64,000 nucleotides of DNA. It comes from Streptomyces sp. MMG1121. GTDB lineage: Bacteria > Actinomycetota > Actinomycetes > Streptomycetales > Streptomycetaceae. Under the pieces are notes generated by a model. It was given only the letters and a program-made list of their open reading frames with translations, did no database searches and was not told the origin of the DNA. Shown here in pieces: positions 18,689 through 27,564 of this stretch (the stretch's first letter is position 1; each line of letters opens with the position of its first letter). The DNA lies in assembly GCF_001280015.1 (NCBI RefSeq), contig NZ_LGDV01000262.1, forward strand, positions 112,668 to 176,667. Direction: 5' to 3'. The translations under genes were made by a program, and so were the position numbers.

Positions 18689-19255
18689 ATGAAGATCCGT
18701 GCGCGTATGAGCATCAGCGCCGACGGCTATGTGACCACCCCGACCGGATGGCCCGCGCACACGGCCGACCCCGCCTACGCGACCGGCGGCAGCCATGGCA
18801 TCCGGGAGTTCCTGCAGGACTGCGAACAGGCGCTGATGGGCCGCACGACCTTCGAGCCGGCGCTGGACAACGACCGCTGGCCCTGGCCGGCCCTCCGGGT
18901 GTTCGTGCTCGGCTCCCACCGACCGGCCGGCACCCCGGACCACGTCGTCCTCGACGGTGATCCGAAGCGGCTGCTGGACAAGCTCCGCGCGGCCAACCGG
19001 GGTGGCGACGTCCACCTCGTCGGCGGCCCGCGCACGATCCAGACCTTTCACGCCCTCGGCGCGCTCGACACGCTGGAGCTGGTCGTCGTGCCGCTGCTGT
19101 TCGGCGACGGGATGCGGCTGACGCCCGCGCTCAGCCCCACGATCGGGCTCGCCTTCGAGCGCCAGCGCGCCCTGCCCGGCGGCGCGGTGGAGATCGTCTA
19201 CTCCTGCGAGGGGACCCGCTCCGCGCTGCCCGACGCGCCCGCGAGCCGGCGCTGA
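18689..19255 (+). CDS. RibD-C / dihydrofolate reductase-like protein
   Basis: A 188-residue single-domain protein with AAGGAG right before the ATG at 18689. It begins MKIRARMSISADGYVTTPTG, the standard opening of the small actinobacterial DHFR-fold reductases, and carries LMGRTTFEPAL, HLVGGPRTIQTF (NADPH-binding GG loop) and ELVVVPLLFGDGMRL. These proteins use NADPH on pterin- or ribitylamine-like substrates, but most are uncharacterised. It is monocistronic and converges with the SDR gene. Confidence 0.88.
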   Translation: MKIRARMSISADGYVTTPTGWPAHTADPAYATGGSHGIREFLQDCEQALMGRTTFEPALDNDRWPWPALRVFVLGSHRPAGTPDHVVLDGDPKRLLDKLRAANRGGDVHLVGGPRTIQTFHALGALDTLELVVVPLLFGDGMRLTPALSPTIGLAFERQRALPGGAVEIVYSCEGTRSALPDAPASRR

Positions 19256-19271
19256 GCCTGCGGACGCCGGC

Positions 19272-20063
19272 TCAGCGGCTCGATCGCTGCGCGGCCACGA
19301 TCGCGTTCACCGTCGGCTCCGCCCCCGCCCGCCGTTGCACCCGCTCCGCGAACCCCGGGAACTGGGAGGCGACCTTGGTGAGGAACCGCAGCTCGGGAGG
19401 GGCCACGTTGACCTCGGCGACATCCCGGGCGATCGCCCGCAGCACGCCCTTGACCACCTGCTCCGGCGACACCGTGCGGACCCGGCCGGGTGTGCCGGAG
19501 CCCGTGTTGGCGAACATCCCCAGCTCGCGCACGAAGCCCGGCTGGACGATCGAGACGCCGACGCCCGTGCCGTGCAGATCCTGCCGGAAGGCCAGCGAGA
19601 AGCCGCGCAGCCCGAACTTCGTCGCCGTGTACAGGGACGACGACTTGGTGGCCGCCATGCCGGACAGTGAGCCGACGAAGCAGATGTGGCCGCGTCCGGC
19701 GGCCACCATGCCGGGGGCGAGCAGCCGGGCCAGCATCGCGGGGGCCCGCAGGTTCACCGCGAGGGCCCGGTCGATCTGTTCCGGGGTGTAGTCGAGGACG
19801 TCACCGCTGGAGGGCAGGGCCGCGTTGGCGAGGAGGATGTCCGTGCCGGCCGCCTCCTCGGCGAGCCGCGCCACGTCGTCCGGGTCGGCCAGATCGGCGA
19901 GGATCGTGCGGGCGCCGTACCGCTGCGCGAGCGGTTCCAGCGCCTCGCGGCGCCGGCCGGTGAGCACGAGACGGGCGCCGCGCTCGGACATCCCGGCGGC
20001 GAGCGCGCCTCCGATGCCCCCGGTGACGCCGGTGAGCAGGACAGTGGCCCCGGCAACGTCCAC
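19272..20063 (-). CDS. Short-chain dehydrogenase/reductase
   Basis: A 263-residue classical SDR. The GTG at 20063, five bases after GGGAGG, is preferred over an upstream ATG that would place the operator inside the gene. Cofactor and catalytic motifs: TGVTGGIGGAL (TGxxxGxG), NAALPSSG, the serine in VGSLSG and Y-T-A-T-K. It oxidises or reduces an alcohol/ketone with NAD(P)H in the cytoplasm. It is divergent from a TetR gene with a perfect palindrome in between, so its expression is probably ligand-induced. Confidence 0.92.
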   Translation of the reverse strand: MDVAGATVLLTGVTGGIGGALAAGMSERGARLVLTGRRREALEPLAQRYGARTILADLADPDDVARLAEEAAGTDILLANAALPSSGDVLDYTPEQIDRALAVNLRAPAMLARLLAPGMVAAGRGHICFVGSLSGMAATKSSSLYTATKFGLRGFSLAFRQDLHGTGVGVSIVQPGFVRELGMFANTGSGTPGRVRTVSPEQVVKGVLRAIARDVAEVNVAPPELRFLTKVASQFPGFAERVQRRAGAEPTVNAIVAAQRSSR

Positions 20064-20075
20064 GACTACCTCCCA

Positions 20076-20099
20076 TACTGTTCGTTCGAACGAACAGTA
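20076..20099. promoter_or_regulatory. TetR operator, perfect 24-bp palindrome
   Basis: Half-site TACTGTTCGTTC at 20076-20087 is followed directly by its exact reverse complement at 20088-20099. It sits between the divergent SDR (start 20063) and TetR (start 20150) genes, and would cover the SDR ribosome/promoter region. Confidence 0.85.
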
Positions 20100-20149
20100 G
20101 AGTCGCCGAACCGCCCTGTCCACCGACGGGGCAAGAAGGGGGTGGAAGA

Positions 20150-20770
20150 ATGCAGGCCATGTCGCACACCGCCCACTCCGCCCCGGCGCGCCAGCGCATC
20201 ATCGCCGCCGTGCTGCGCATCATCGGCGAGGACGGTGTCGCGGCGGTCACCAACCGGCGGATCGCCAAGGAGGCCGGCGTCTCGCTGGGCTCGATCACCT
20301 ACCACTTCGAGACCCAGCACGAACTGCTGCGGGAGAGCCTGCAGCACTTCGTGCGCGAGGAGGCACGGCACTTCACCGAACTGGCCGACCAGTGCCGGAC
20401 CGAGGGCCTCGACGTCGAGGACGCTGCCTGCCTGGCCGGCCAGGTCGCCTGCGGCTCGGCCCTGGACAGCGCCCATCTCGCGCCCTTCGAGCTGTATCTG
20501 CACGCCGGGCGCGACGAGCGGCTGCGCGAGGCGGCGGCGGAGGCCTTCCGGGCCTACGACCGGCTCGCCACCCGTATCCTCACCGCGCTGGGCGTCCCGG
20601 ACGCGGAACGTCTGGCCGCCACCACCGTCGCCCTGGTGATGGGCCTGCAACTGCGCCGACTGGCCACCGGCAGCCCCGCGGACGACCTGGCCGACGCCCT
20701 CCTGCTGCTGGTGCAGGGGGCCGCCGGCCGGTCGGTCCCGACTGCCTCAGGAGAGCCTGCGGCACAGTAG
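20150..20770 (+). CDS. TetR-family transcriptional regulator
   Basis: A 206-residue repressor with the TetR DNA-binding domain at residues 14-60 (RIIAAVLRIIGEDGVAAVTN, IAKEAGVSLGSITYHFETQH). The C-terminal domain is the helical TetR_C type with DSAHLAPFELYLHA. It is divergent from the SDR gene and shares the 24-bp palindrome, so autoregulation and control of the SDR are expected. Its last 24 bases overlap, on the opposite strand, the end of the GH5 gene. A second ATG three codons later is an alternative start. Confidence 0.93.
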   Translation: MQAMSHTAHSAPARQRIIAAVLRIIGEDGVAAVTNRRIAKEAGVSLGSITYHFETQHELLRESLQHFVREEARHFTELADQCRTEGLDVEDAACLAGQVACGSALDSAHLAPFELYLHAGRDERLREAAAEAFRAYDRLATRILTALGVPDAERLAATTVALVMGLQLRRLATGSPADDLADALLLLVQGAAGRSVPTASGEPAAQ

Positions 20771-22675
20771 GGCAGCGGGGCCCGGACGGCTGCCCACCCT
20801 GGTGGTGAAGGCGATGCCGGCGGCGTACTCGTCGTCGGCGCACTGGCCCTTGTAGTCGCCGGACGCGAAGTCGCCGCCGGCGGCGTCGGCGGGCCGGTTG
20901 TCGGACCGGTCGAACCACACCGTGCGGCCGGCTCCCGCCAGCGGGCCGCGCGCGGGCACGCACAGGGCCGCCGACACACGCTCGCCGCGCACGCTGTAGC
21001 CGACGAGGAAGGCGCCGGCGGGGCACTGCAGCTTGGTGTACCCGGACGCCCAGTCGCCGCCGGGCGCGACGTACCGCTCGTCGGGCACGACCGTCTGCCC
21101 GCCGGCGGGCGCGCGCAGGTCGGCCGGACCACTGGCGGTGGTGTCGGTGCACAGCCCGCGCCCGCTGGTGTGGCCTAGGCCGATGAGCCGCAGCCCGTCG
21201 GGGCAGGCGGCCTTGTACGCCCCGGAGTCCCAGTCGCCCGTGGCCCGCACGCGGACGGACTCCACCGCGTCGCCGTGGTCGACGGCGAGCATCCGCCACG
21301 TGGGTAGGGCCGCCACCGCACCGGTGTCGCTCGGCGCGGTCATCAGGTGCTGCCACGCCGCCGCGCGCCAGTCGCCGGAGTCCAGGATGCCGGAGCGATG
21401 ACCTGCCTCGTCGTAGCGCAGCAGGGCCCAGTCGTCGTGGCCCGCGAAGCCGACCAGGGGCCAGAAGGCGAAGTCGGTGTCGTGGTCGGCGAAGTAGTCG
21501 GTGATGTTGGTGAACCAGGTGCGGGCGGCCGGGTTCGTCTCGTTCGCGCCGATGCCGAACTCGCTGACCCAGACCGGTGCCGTGTAGTGCCGGCCCGACT
21601 CCTCGACGAAGAACGCCTCGTCCTGGAGGGCCGCGTACAGATCGTCGCGGCTCAGGTCCTGGTAGCGGGGGTCGTGCGTCTCGCCGATGCCGGTCGCGCC
21701 GCTGTGGTGCGGGCCGGTGTAGCCGTAGAAGTGCGCGGAGTAGACCAGCTTGTGGGCGTCGACCAGGGTGTGGGACAGGGTACGGGCGGGCGTGAGCACC
21801 GGCCGGCCGTGCGGGAGGCCGTCCGCCGGTATGCCGGTCCAGTTGATGCCCTCGATGACGATGAGGAGCCGGGGGTTGGCCTCGGTGAGGATGCGGTCGG
21901 CGGCGAGCTGGGCGGCGGCGTACCAGTCGTGGTCGTCGCCCATGCCCCAGTTGGGATCGTCCAGTACGTCGCGCCGGACCTCGTTGTAGAGATCGGCACC
22001 CACGACGCGCGGGACACCGGCGTAGCGGCGGGCCATGAACACCCAGTCGTCGGCCCACGTCCGCGTCGACTGCGAGCTGTTCCAGCGCTCGTTGCCGTCG
22101 ACGCCGCAGCACCAGCGGGAGGTGTTGGTGTGGTTGTTGAGGATCACGGCGAACCCGCTCCCGCTGAGCGCGTCGACGACCGCGTCGTAGACCTCCAGCG
22201 GTGTCCTGCCGCGCAGCTGGGGATTGGCGGCGACCGCGCTGTCGGGTACCGCGGTCGTGCTGTGGATCATCTCGTTCGAGAACGGCAGCCGGATGGTGTT
22301 GATGCCCAACTGGTGGAAGTCGGCGAGTAGTTGGCCCAGCGGAACACGGTCCAGGCCGAGCGGTATGCCGTGCGAGTCCTGGCCGGCGTGGTGGTTGGCG
22401 GGGTCGGTGACGCTGCCGCTGCCCAGCCAGGACCCTTGCGCACCGTCCCAGTTGGCGCCCTTGAGGCGGAACCGCTTGCCCTGGCTGTCGACGATGTAAC
22501 GGCCCTGCGTGGACAGGGGGGCGGACCAGGAGGCCGGGTCGGTGGCTCCGGCCGGCGTACTCACATGGGCAGTTGCGGCGGGAGGGGCCGCGGAGGCCGC
22601 TGTGGTCGGGGCGGCGACGAGCAGGAGGCCTGCGGCTGCGACGGCCAGCCGTAAGGCGGCAGGTGGGAACGGCAT
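20747..22675 (-). CDS. Secreted GH5 glycanase with a three-repeat C-terminal module
   Basis: A 642-residue exported glycoside hydrolase. Residues 1-32 are a signal peptide (ALRLAVAAAGLLLVAAPTT). Residues 60-430 are a GH5 TIM barrel: the acid/base is E232 in DLYNEVRRD and the nucleophile E372 in VWVSEFGIG, with LKGANWDG, TIRLPFSNEM and NNHTN along the way. This is the cellulase/endoglucanase-like class. Residues 480-642 hold three related repeats beginning GDWDSGAY, GDWASGYT and GDFASGDY, each followed by a Cys about 5 residues later and closing with a second Cys. This may be a surface- or sugar-binding module. The gene converges on and overlaps the TetR gene by 24 bp. Confidence 0.9.
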   Translation of the reverse strand: MPFPPAALRLAVAAAGLLLVAAPTTAASAAPPAATAHVSTPAGATDPASWSAPLSTQGRYIVDSQGKRFRLKGANWDGAQGSWLGSGSVTDPANHHAGQDSHGIPLGLDRVPLGQLLADFHQLGINTIRLPFSNEMIHSTTAVPDSAVAANPQLRGRTPLEVYDAVVDALSGSGFAVILNNHTNTSRWCCGVDGNERWNSSQSTRTWADDWVFMARRYAGVPRVVGADLYNEVRRDVLDDPNWGMGDDHDWYAAAQLAADRILTEANPRLLIVIEGINWTGIPADGLPHGRPVLTPARTLSHTLVDAHKLVYSAHFYGYTGPHHSGATGIGETHDPRYQDLSRDDLYAALQDEAFFVEESGRHYTAPVWVSEFGIGANETNPAARTWFTNITDYFADHDTDFAFWPLVGFAGHDDWALLRYDEAGHRSGILDSGDWRAAAWQHLMTAPSDTGAVAALPTWRMLAVDHGDAVESVRVRATGDWDSGAYKAACPDGLRLIGLGHTSGRGLCTDTTASGPADLRAPAGGQTVVPDERYVAPGGDWASGYTKLQCPAGAFLVGYSVRGERVSAALCVPARGPLAGAGRTVWFDRSDNRPADAAGGDFASGDYKGQCADDEYAAGIAFTTRVGSRPGPAALLCRRLS

Positions 22676-22918
22676 CTGGGGAGCCCTTGTGTGAAGAGGG
22701 GTGGAGGGGAACCGTGCGACCGGGGTGAAGATCGGTCCGATGGGCGAGTGTCCACCACAGGGCGCGCACAGGGAAGGGGCCCGGCGTCCGGAGCCCGCGG
22801 GTGCGGATCGGCCGCGGTGCGCAGAAGGCGCACGGAAGGCGCAGGGAAGATCGTCTTCGCCCGTCGGATTCCTGCGCATCAGCGGACAAACAGGCCATAG
22901 TGGTATAAGGGTGAACTG

Positions 22919-25381
22919 ATGGAATCAGCGCGAAAGGACAGCGCCGGATCCCCGTCCGTGGGACCGGGGGATCTCTTCGACGCGTCCACCGACGCGGCCG
23001 CGGTGATCTCGGAACACGGCATCGTCGTCGGCTGGACCCGCTGTGCCACGGCACTGCTCGGCTACCCGGCGGCCGAGGTCGTCGGCGGCTCGGCCGTGGG
23101 CCTGGTGGCCATGCCCGAGGACCCCGCGCGGCTCGCCGGCATCGCGGAGCGGTGCCGCGCCGGGAACGGCTGGAGCGGGCGGATCACCGCACGCCACCGG
23201 GACGGCCGCGCCCTCGACGTCGACGTGCGCGTCTCCGCGTCCTTCCGCATCGGCGCGGACGAGTGCTTCCTGGTCTCGGCGCGCGAACGGCGCACGGAGT
23301 GGACCATGGGCCGGGCCGTCCTCGACGGTTTCCTCACCCGCGCCCCGGTCGGCATGGCCGTCATGGACCCGCAGCTGCGCTACGTATGGCTGAACGACAC
23401 CCTGGAACACTTCGGCGGTGTGCCCCGCGAGCAGCGGCTGGGACGCCGTCTGAGCGACCTGCTGCCCGGCCTGCAGGCAGAGGCCCTGGAGGGGCTGATG
23501 CGCAAGGTGTTCGCGACGGGACTGCCGGTGACCGACTACGAGTACGAGGGCTGGAGCTGGGCCGACCCGCACCGCCGGCACGCCTACTCGACCTCGTTCT
23601 TCCCCCTCGTCGACATCGACGGCACCATCAACGGCGTCTGCTACATGGTCCAGGACGTCACCGAGCGCTGGCACGCCCGCCAGCTCCTGACCCTGGTCAA
23701 CGAGGCCGGCACCAGCATCGGACGGACGCTCGACGTGGTGCGCACCGCCCAGGAACTCGCCGACTTCGCCGTCCCCCGCTTCGCGGACTTCGTCGTCGTC
23801 GACCTGCTGGAACCCGTGCTCAGCACCGAGGGCCACGGAGCCTGGCTGCCCGACGCCGGCCCCGCGCCCGCCCGGCCGGTCATGTGCCGCGCCGCGCTGC
23901 GCTCGGTGCGCGAAGGCTGCCCCGAGGCCGTCGCCCGGGTCGGCGACACGGTCGATTTCGTCCCGCCGCCCCACGACGCGAACCTGCTGATCGGCGGCGA
24001 GCCGCTGCTCATCCCGGTCCTCGACCCGTCCGACGAGCTGTGGGTCACCCGGGAGCCCCTGCGGGCCCAGCGGATGCGGGAGTACGGCGTGCACTCGCTC
24101 ATCGCCGCGCCGATGCGGGCCCGGAACACCGTCCTCGGCCTCACCACCTTCGCCCGCTCGCTCAACCCGGTGTCCTTCGGCACCGACGAGGTCCTGGTCG
24201 CCCGCGAACTGGTGGCGCGGGCGGCGGTGTGCGTCGACAACGCCCGCCGCTACACGAGGGAACACACGGCGGCCGTCACGCTCCAGCGCAGCCTGCTGCC
24301 TCCCACGCTGAGCGGCGGCACCGCGCTGGATGTGGCCTCCTCCTACCTTCCGGCGGACCCGTCCGGCGGCGTCGGCGGCGACTGGTTCGACGTGATCCCC
24401 CTGTCCGGCGCGCGTGTGGGCCTCGTCGTCGGCGACGTGGTGGGCCACGGCATCACCGCGGCGGCCAGCATGGGCCGGCTGCGCACGGCGGTCCAGACCC
24501 TCGCCGAGATGGAGATGCCCCCCGACGAGCTGCTCGCCCATCTCGACGACCTCGTGCTCCGGCTGAGCGACGAGGAGACGGCCGCCGGCACGGCCGCCCG
24601 TGCCACGACCGGCTTCATCGGCGCGACCTGCCTCTACGCCGTCTACGACCCGGTCACCCGGCGGTGCGCGATGGCCCGGGCCGGCCACCCGCCGCCCGTC
24701 GTCGTCGCACCGGACGGACACGCGGGCTTCCCGGAGATCCCCGCCGGTCCTCCGCTCGGGCTGGGCGGAATGGCGTTCGAGGCCACCGAGATCGAACTGG
24801 CCGAGAACAGCCTGCTCGGCCTCTACACCGACGGCCTCGTCGAGGGCCCCGACCACGACATGGAGCGGGGCATGGCCCGGCTCGTGGAGGTCCTCGCCCG
24901 CGGCGAGCAGGACCTGGACACGCTCTGCACGTCCGCCGTGCAGCAGCTCGTCCCCGTGCCGCAGCCCGACGACATCGCGCTCCTGCTCACCCGCACCCAC
25001 GCCCTCGGCGCCGGCCAGGCCGTCTCCTGGGACGTACCCACCGACCCGGCCGCCGTCGGCGACCTGCGCGCCCGGGCCACCCGCCAGGTGCGCGAGTGGG
25101 GCCTCGACGAGCTGGCCCTGACGACCGAACTCGTCGTGAGCGAACTCGTCACCAACGCCATCCGCTACGCCGCACCGCCCATCCGGCTGCGCCTCCTCCG
25201 CGACGCCCACCTCACCTGCGAGGTCTCCGACTCCAGCAGCACCGCCCCCCGGCTGCGCCACGCCCGCAGCACCGACGAAGGCGGCCGCGGCCTCTTCCTG
25301 GTCGCCCAACTGGCCCTGCGCTGGGGCGCCCGGTACACCGACCAGGGGAAAATCATCTGGGCCGAGCAGGACATCCCCTGA
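22919..25381 (+). CDS. PAS-PAS-GAF-SpoIIE phosphatase-HATPase signalling protein
   Basis: An 820-residue cytoplasmic multidomain regulator. Order: PAS (about 18-120), second PAS (about 130-250, ending YMVQDVTERWHA), GAF (about 260-440), a SpoIIE/PP2C serine phosphatase (about 455-680) and an anti-sigma-factor-type HATPase (about 695-815). Phosphatase motifs are GGVGGDWFDVI, VGDVVGHGITAAASMG and the C-terminal DDIALLL; the kinase domain has SELVTNAIRYA and DEGGRGLFLV. Proteins of this kind combine a kinase and a phosphatase for anti-anti-sigma factors and so adjust alternative sigma factor activity to signals sensed by PAS/GAF. No partner STAS gene is next to it. Confidence 0.92.
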   Translation: MESARKDSAGSPSVGPGDLFDASTDAAAVISEHGIVVGWTRCATALLGYPAAEVVGGSAVGLVAMPEDPARLAGIAERCRAGNGWSGRITARHRDGRALDVDVRVSASFRIGADECFLVSARERRTEWTMGRAVLDGFLTRAPVGMAVMDPQLRYVWLNDTLEHFGGVPREQRLGRRLSDLLPGLQAEALEGLMRKVFATGLPVTDYEYEGWSWADPHRRHAYSTSFFPLVDIDGTINGVCYMVQDVTERWHARQLLTLVNEAGTSIGRTLDVVRTAQELADFAVPRFADFVVVDLLEPVLSTEGHGAWLPDAGPAPARPVMCRAALRSVREGCPEAVARVGDTVDFVPPPHDANLLIGGEPLLIPVLDPSDELWVTREPLRAQRMREYGVHSLIAAPMRARNTVLGLTTFARSLNPVSFGTDEVLVARELVARAAVCVDNARRYTREHTAAVTLQRSLLPPTLSGGTALDVASSYLPADPSGGVGGDWFDVIPLSGARVGLVVGDVVGHGITAAASMGRLRTAVQTLAEMEMPPDELLAHLDDLVLRLSDEETAAGTAARATTGFIGATCLYAVYDPVTRRCAMARAGHPPPVVVAPDGHAGFPEIPAGPPLGLGGMAFEATEIELAENSLLGLYTDGLVEGPDHDMERGMARLVEVLARGEQDLDTLCTSAVQQLVPVPQPDDIALLLTRTHALGAGQAVSWDVPTDPAAVGDLRARATRQVREWGLDELALTTELVVSELVTNAIRYAAPPIRLRLLRDAHLTCEVSDSSSTAPRLRHARSTDEGGRGLFLVAQLALRWGARYTDQGKIIWAEQDIP

Positions 25382-25479
25382 GCCCGGATTTGCCTTCGAG
25401 TGCACTCCAGCGGACAGACTGACGCCGGGCAACCACCCGCACCACCCGTACCGAGGACAGAACAGGACGGCGGCAGCCG

Positions 25480-26268
25480 ATGGCAGCGACCAGCAGGCAG
25501 GGACACCCCCTGCCGTACGACACCTACCGCGAGGCCATCGCCCGCGAGACCCTGCGCTTCGCCGAGGCGGTCAAGGGCGCCGACCCGGCCGGCGCCGTGC
25601 CCTCCTGCCCCGGCTGGACGCTGGCCGAACTCACCCAGCACGTGGGAGCGCTGCAGCGCTGGTTCGGCGCGCTGCTGACCCGGCTGGTGCAGGAGCCGCC
25701 GCGCAGCCGCGAGGTGGAGCTGGGGCTGCCGGAGGACGCGCGGGAGTACCCCGGCTGGGTGGCGGCCGGGGAACCCGCCGTCGCGGCCGTCCTGCGGGAC
25801 ACGGACCCCGAGGCGGCGATGTGGGCCTGGGGCGAGGACCAGCACGCGCGGTTCTGGGCCCGCCGGATGCTGTTCGAGACGCTGGTGCACCGGGTGGACG
25901 CGGAGCACGCCGTCGGCCTTCAGGCGTGGGACATCGACTCCGCGCTCGCGGCGGACGGCGTGGACGAGTTCCTCGTCAATCTGCCCTACGCGGGCCTTTT
26001 CGCCCCCGGCGTGACCGAACTGCGCGGCACCGGCGAGACCCTCGCCTTCCACAGCGCGGACACCGGTGAGGAATGGCGCGTGCGGCTGGACCCGGACGGC
26101 TTCCGCCTGGTGCCGCAGGACCAGGACGAGGCCACGGCGGCCGTGCGCGGGCGGGCGGCGGACCTCCTGCTGCTCCTCTACGGGCGCCGCTCGTACCAGG
26201 AGTCCGCCTACGAGGTCCTGGGAGCGACCGCGGTCCTCGACAACTGGTTCGCCCACACCGGTTTCTGA
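25480..26268 (+). CDS. Maleylpyruvate isomerase-family mycothiol-dependent enzyme
   Basis: A 262-residue protein of the actinobacterial MDMPI/DinB-like family. The N-terminal four-helix bundle shows the metal ligands in LTQHVGALQRWF and ETLVHRVDAEHA, preceded by the typical CPGWTLAELT. The C-terminal 90 residues (EWRVRLDPDGFRLVP onward) form the family's small alpha/beta domain. Members use mycothiol as cofactor for isomerisation or conjugation, often with unknown substrate. It is 98 bp downstream of the phosphatase gene on the same strand and meets the next phosphatase gene with only three bases between stop codons. Confidence 0.9.
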   Translation: MAATSRQGHPLPYDTYREAIARETLRFAEAVKGADPAGAVPSCPGWTLAELTQHVGALQRWFGALLTRLVQEPPRSREVELGLPEDAREYPGWVAAGEPAVAAVLRDTDPEAAMWAWGEDQHARFWARRMLFETLVHRVDAEHAVGLQAWDIDSALAADGVDEFLVNLPYAGLFAPGVTELRGTGETLAFHSADTGEEWRVRLDPDGFRLVPQDQDEATAAVRGRAADLLLLLYGRRSYQESAYEVLGATAVLDNWFAHTGF

Positions 26269-26271
26269 CGC

Positions 26272-27465
26272 TCATCCGGGCGGCTCCGGCGCGGACGGCT
26301 CCCCGGGCAGCAGGCACACCGCGAGCGCCGCGGTGTCGTCCTGCAGCCCGCGGGGGCTGTGGGCCAGCAGATCGTCGTGGAGGCGCGCGAGCAACTCCCG
26401 GGGTGGCAGCGGGCCCCAGGAACGGACGCGGTCGAGCAGGGGGTAGAAGACGCCCGACGCGTCCCGCGTCTCCGTGACGCCGTCCGTGTACAGCAGCAGC
26501 TGATCGCCGGGCCGGAACGGGTAGACGTCGACGTGGTACGGCTCCTGGACCAGCACGCCGAGGTTCAGCGGCGGCGCCGACCGTCCGTTGTCCAGCTCGC
26601 GCACCTGACCGGCATGCAGGCACAGTGGCGGCGGATGGCCGCAGTTGACCATGTAGACGAGCCCGCCGTCGGCCGGGATCTCGGCGAAGACCGCGGTGAC
26701 GAACCGCTCGACCGTCTCGGTCCCGCCGAGCTGCTCCGCCCTGCGGATCATGCTCGTCTCCAGCCGGGTGGCGAGCGCGGCCAGATCGGGTTCCTCGTAC
26801 GCCGCCTCCCGGAACGCGCCGAGCAGGCTGGCGGCGGTCTCCACCGCGAGCAGGCCCTTGCCGCGCACGTCGCCGATGAGCAGCCGGACCCCGTACCCGG
26901 TGGGGACGGCCTCGAAGAGGTCACCGCCGATCCGCGCCTCCGCGGCGGCGGACAGGTACAGGCTCTCCAGCAGGAGATGGCCGATCCGGTGCGGTACCGG
27001 CCGCAGCAGCACGCGCTGCGCGATCTCGGCCACGAACCGCACGTCGGCCAGCGTGCGCTCGCGCTGGATCCGGTGCGCGGCCAGGATCGTGCCGAGGGCG
27101 CCCACCAGAGCGGTACAGATGTAGGAGGCGACGTAGTGCCGGTCCCACAGATAGCCGACGGACCGGCCCGCACAGCACGGGGTGCCGGCCAGCACCCCTT
27201 CGAGGACCATGGCGAACACCGTGGCCCCGGCCACGCCCACCGGCCCGTAGCCGAAGGCGGTCACCAGCGGCACCCCGATCAGCGCGAAACTCACCGGCCA
27301 CTCCACCGGAGTGAGGGGCTCCAGCGCCAGTACGGCCACGACGTACAGGAGCGGCAGCCAGCACAGCCACAGCGGAGCCGCAGGCACACCGGCTCCGGCC
27401 CCGCGGTGTGCCGTCCCCGGAGCGGGACGGCACACCTGACGGTTCGGCCTCTGTGGTCTACGCAC
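26272..27465 (-). CDS. Membrane-anchored SpoIIE/PP2C phosphatase
   Basis: A 397-residue protein with GTG start at 27465 after AGGAG. Residues 30-130 contain about four hydrophobic segments (LWLCWLPLLYVVAVLALE, PVSFALIGVPLVTAFGYG, ATVFAMVLEGVLAG, SYICTALVGALGTILAA), so the catalytic part faces the cytoplasm. The SpoIIE domain follows: AEARIGGDLFEAVP, LLIGDVRGKGLLAVETAASL, HPPPLCL, LLLYTDGVTETRD and DDTAALAV. Expected substrates are phosphorylated anti-anti-sigma factors. It has no PAS, GAF or kinase domain, unlike the nearby 820-residue phosphatase, and it lies downstream of the mannosidase gene by 99 bp on the same strand. Confidence 0.92.
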   Translation of the reverse strand: MRRPQRPNRQVCRPAPGTAHRGAGAGVPAAPLWLCWLPLLYVVAVLALEPLTPVEWPVSFALIGVPLVTAFGYGPVGVAGATVFAMVLEGVLAGTPCCAGRSVGYLWDRHYVASYICTALVGALGTILAAHRIQRERTLADVRFVAEIAQRVLLRPVPHRIGHLLLESLYLSAAAEARIGGDLFEAVPTGYGVRLLIGDVRGKGLLAVETAASLLGAFREAAYEEPDLAALATRLETSMIRRAEQLGGTETVERFVTAVFAEIPADGGLVYMVNCGHPPPLCLHAGQVRELDNGRSAPPLNLGVLVQEPYHVDVYPFRPGDQLLLYTDGVTETRDASGVFYPLLDRVRSWGPLPPRELLARLHDDLLAHSPRGLQDDTAALAVCLLPGEPSAPEPPG

Positions 27466-27564
27466 CCGGGACTCCTGTCACACGACCTCGACAGCCGTCC
27501 AGCCTGGCGGGCCGTGCACCACAATCCCGGTGATTGCTCCACCGGGCGGCATGTTCCGGACGGC

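Noticed and set aside
18348..18692. 114-codon plus-strand frame before the DHFR-like gene
   Set aside because: Composition is low-complexity Arg/Gly/Pro, no ribosome site and it runs into the real gene in another frame.
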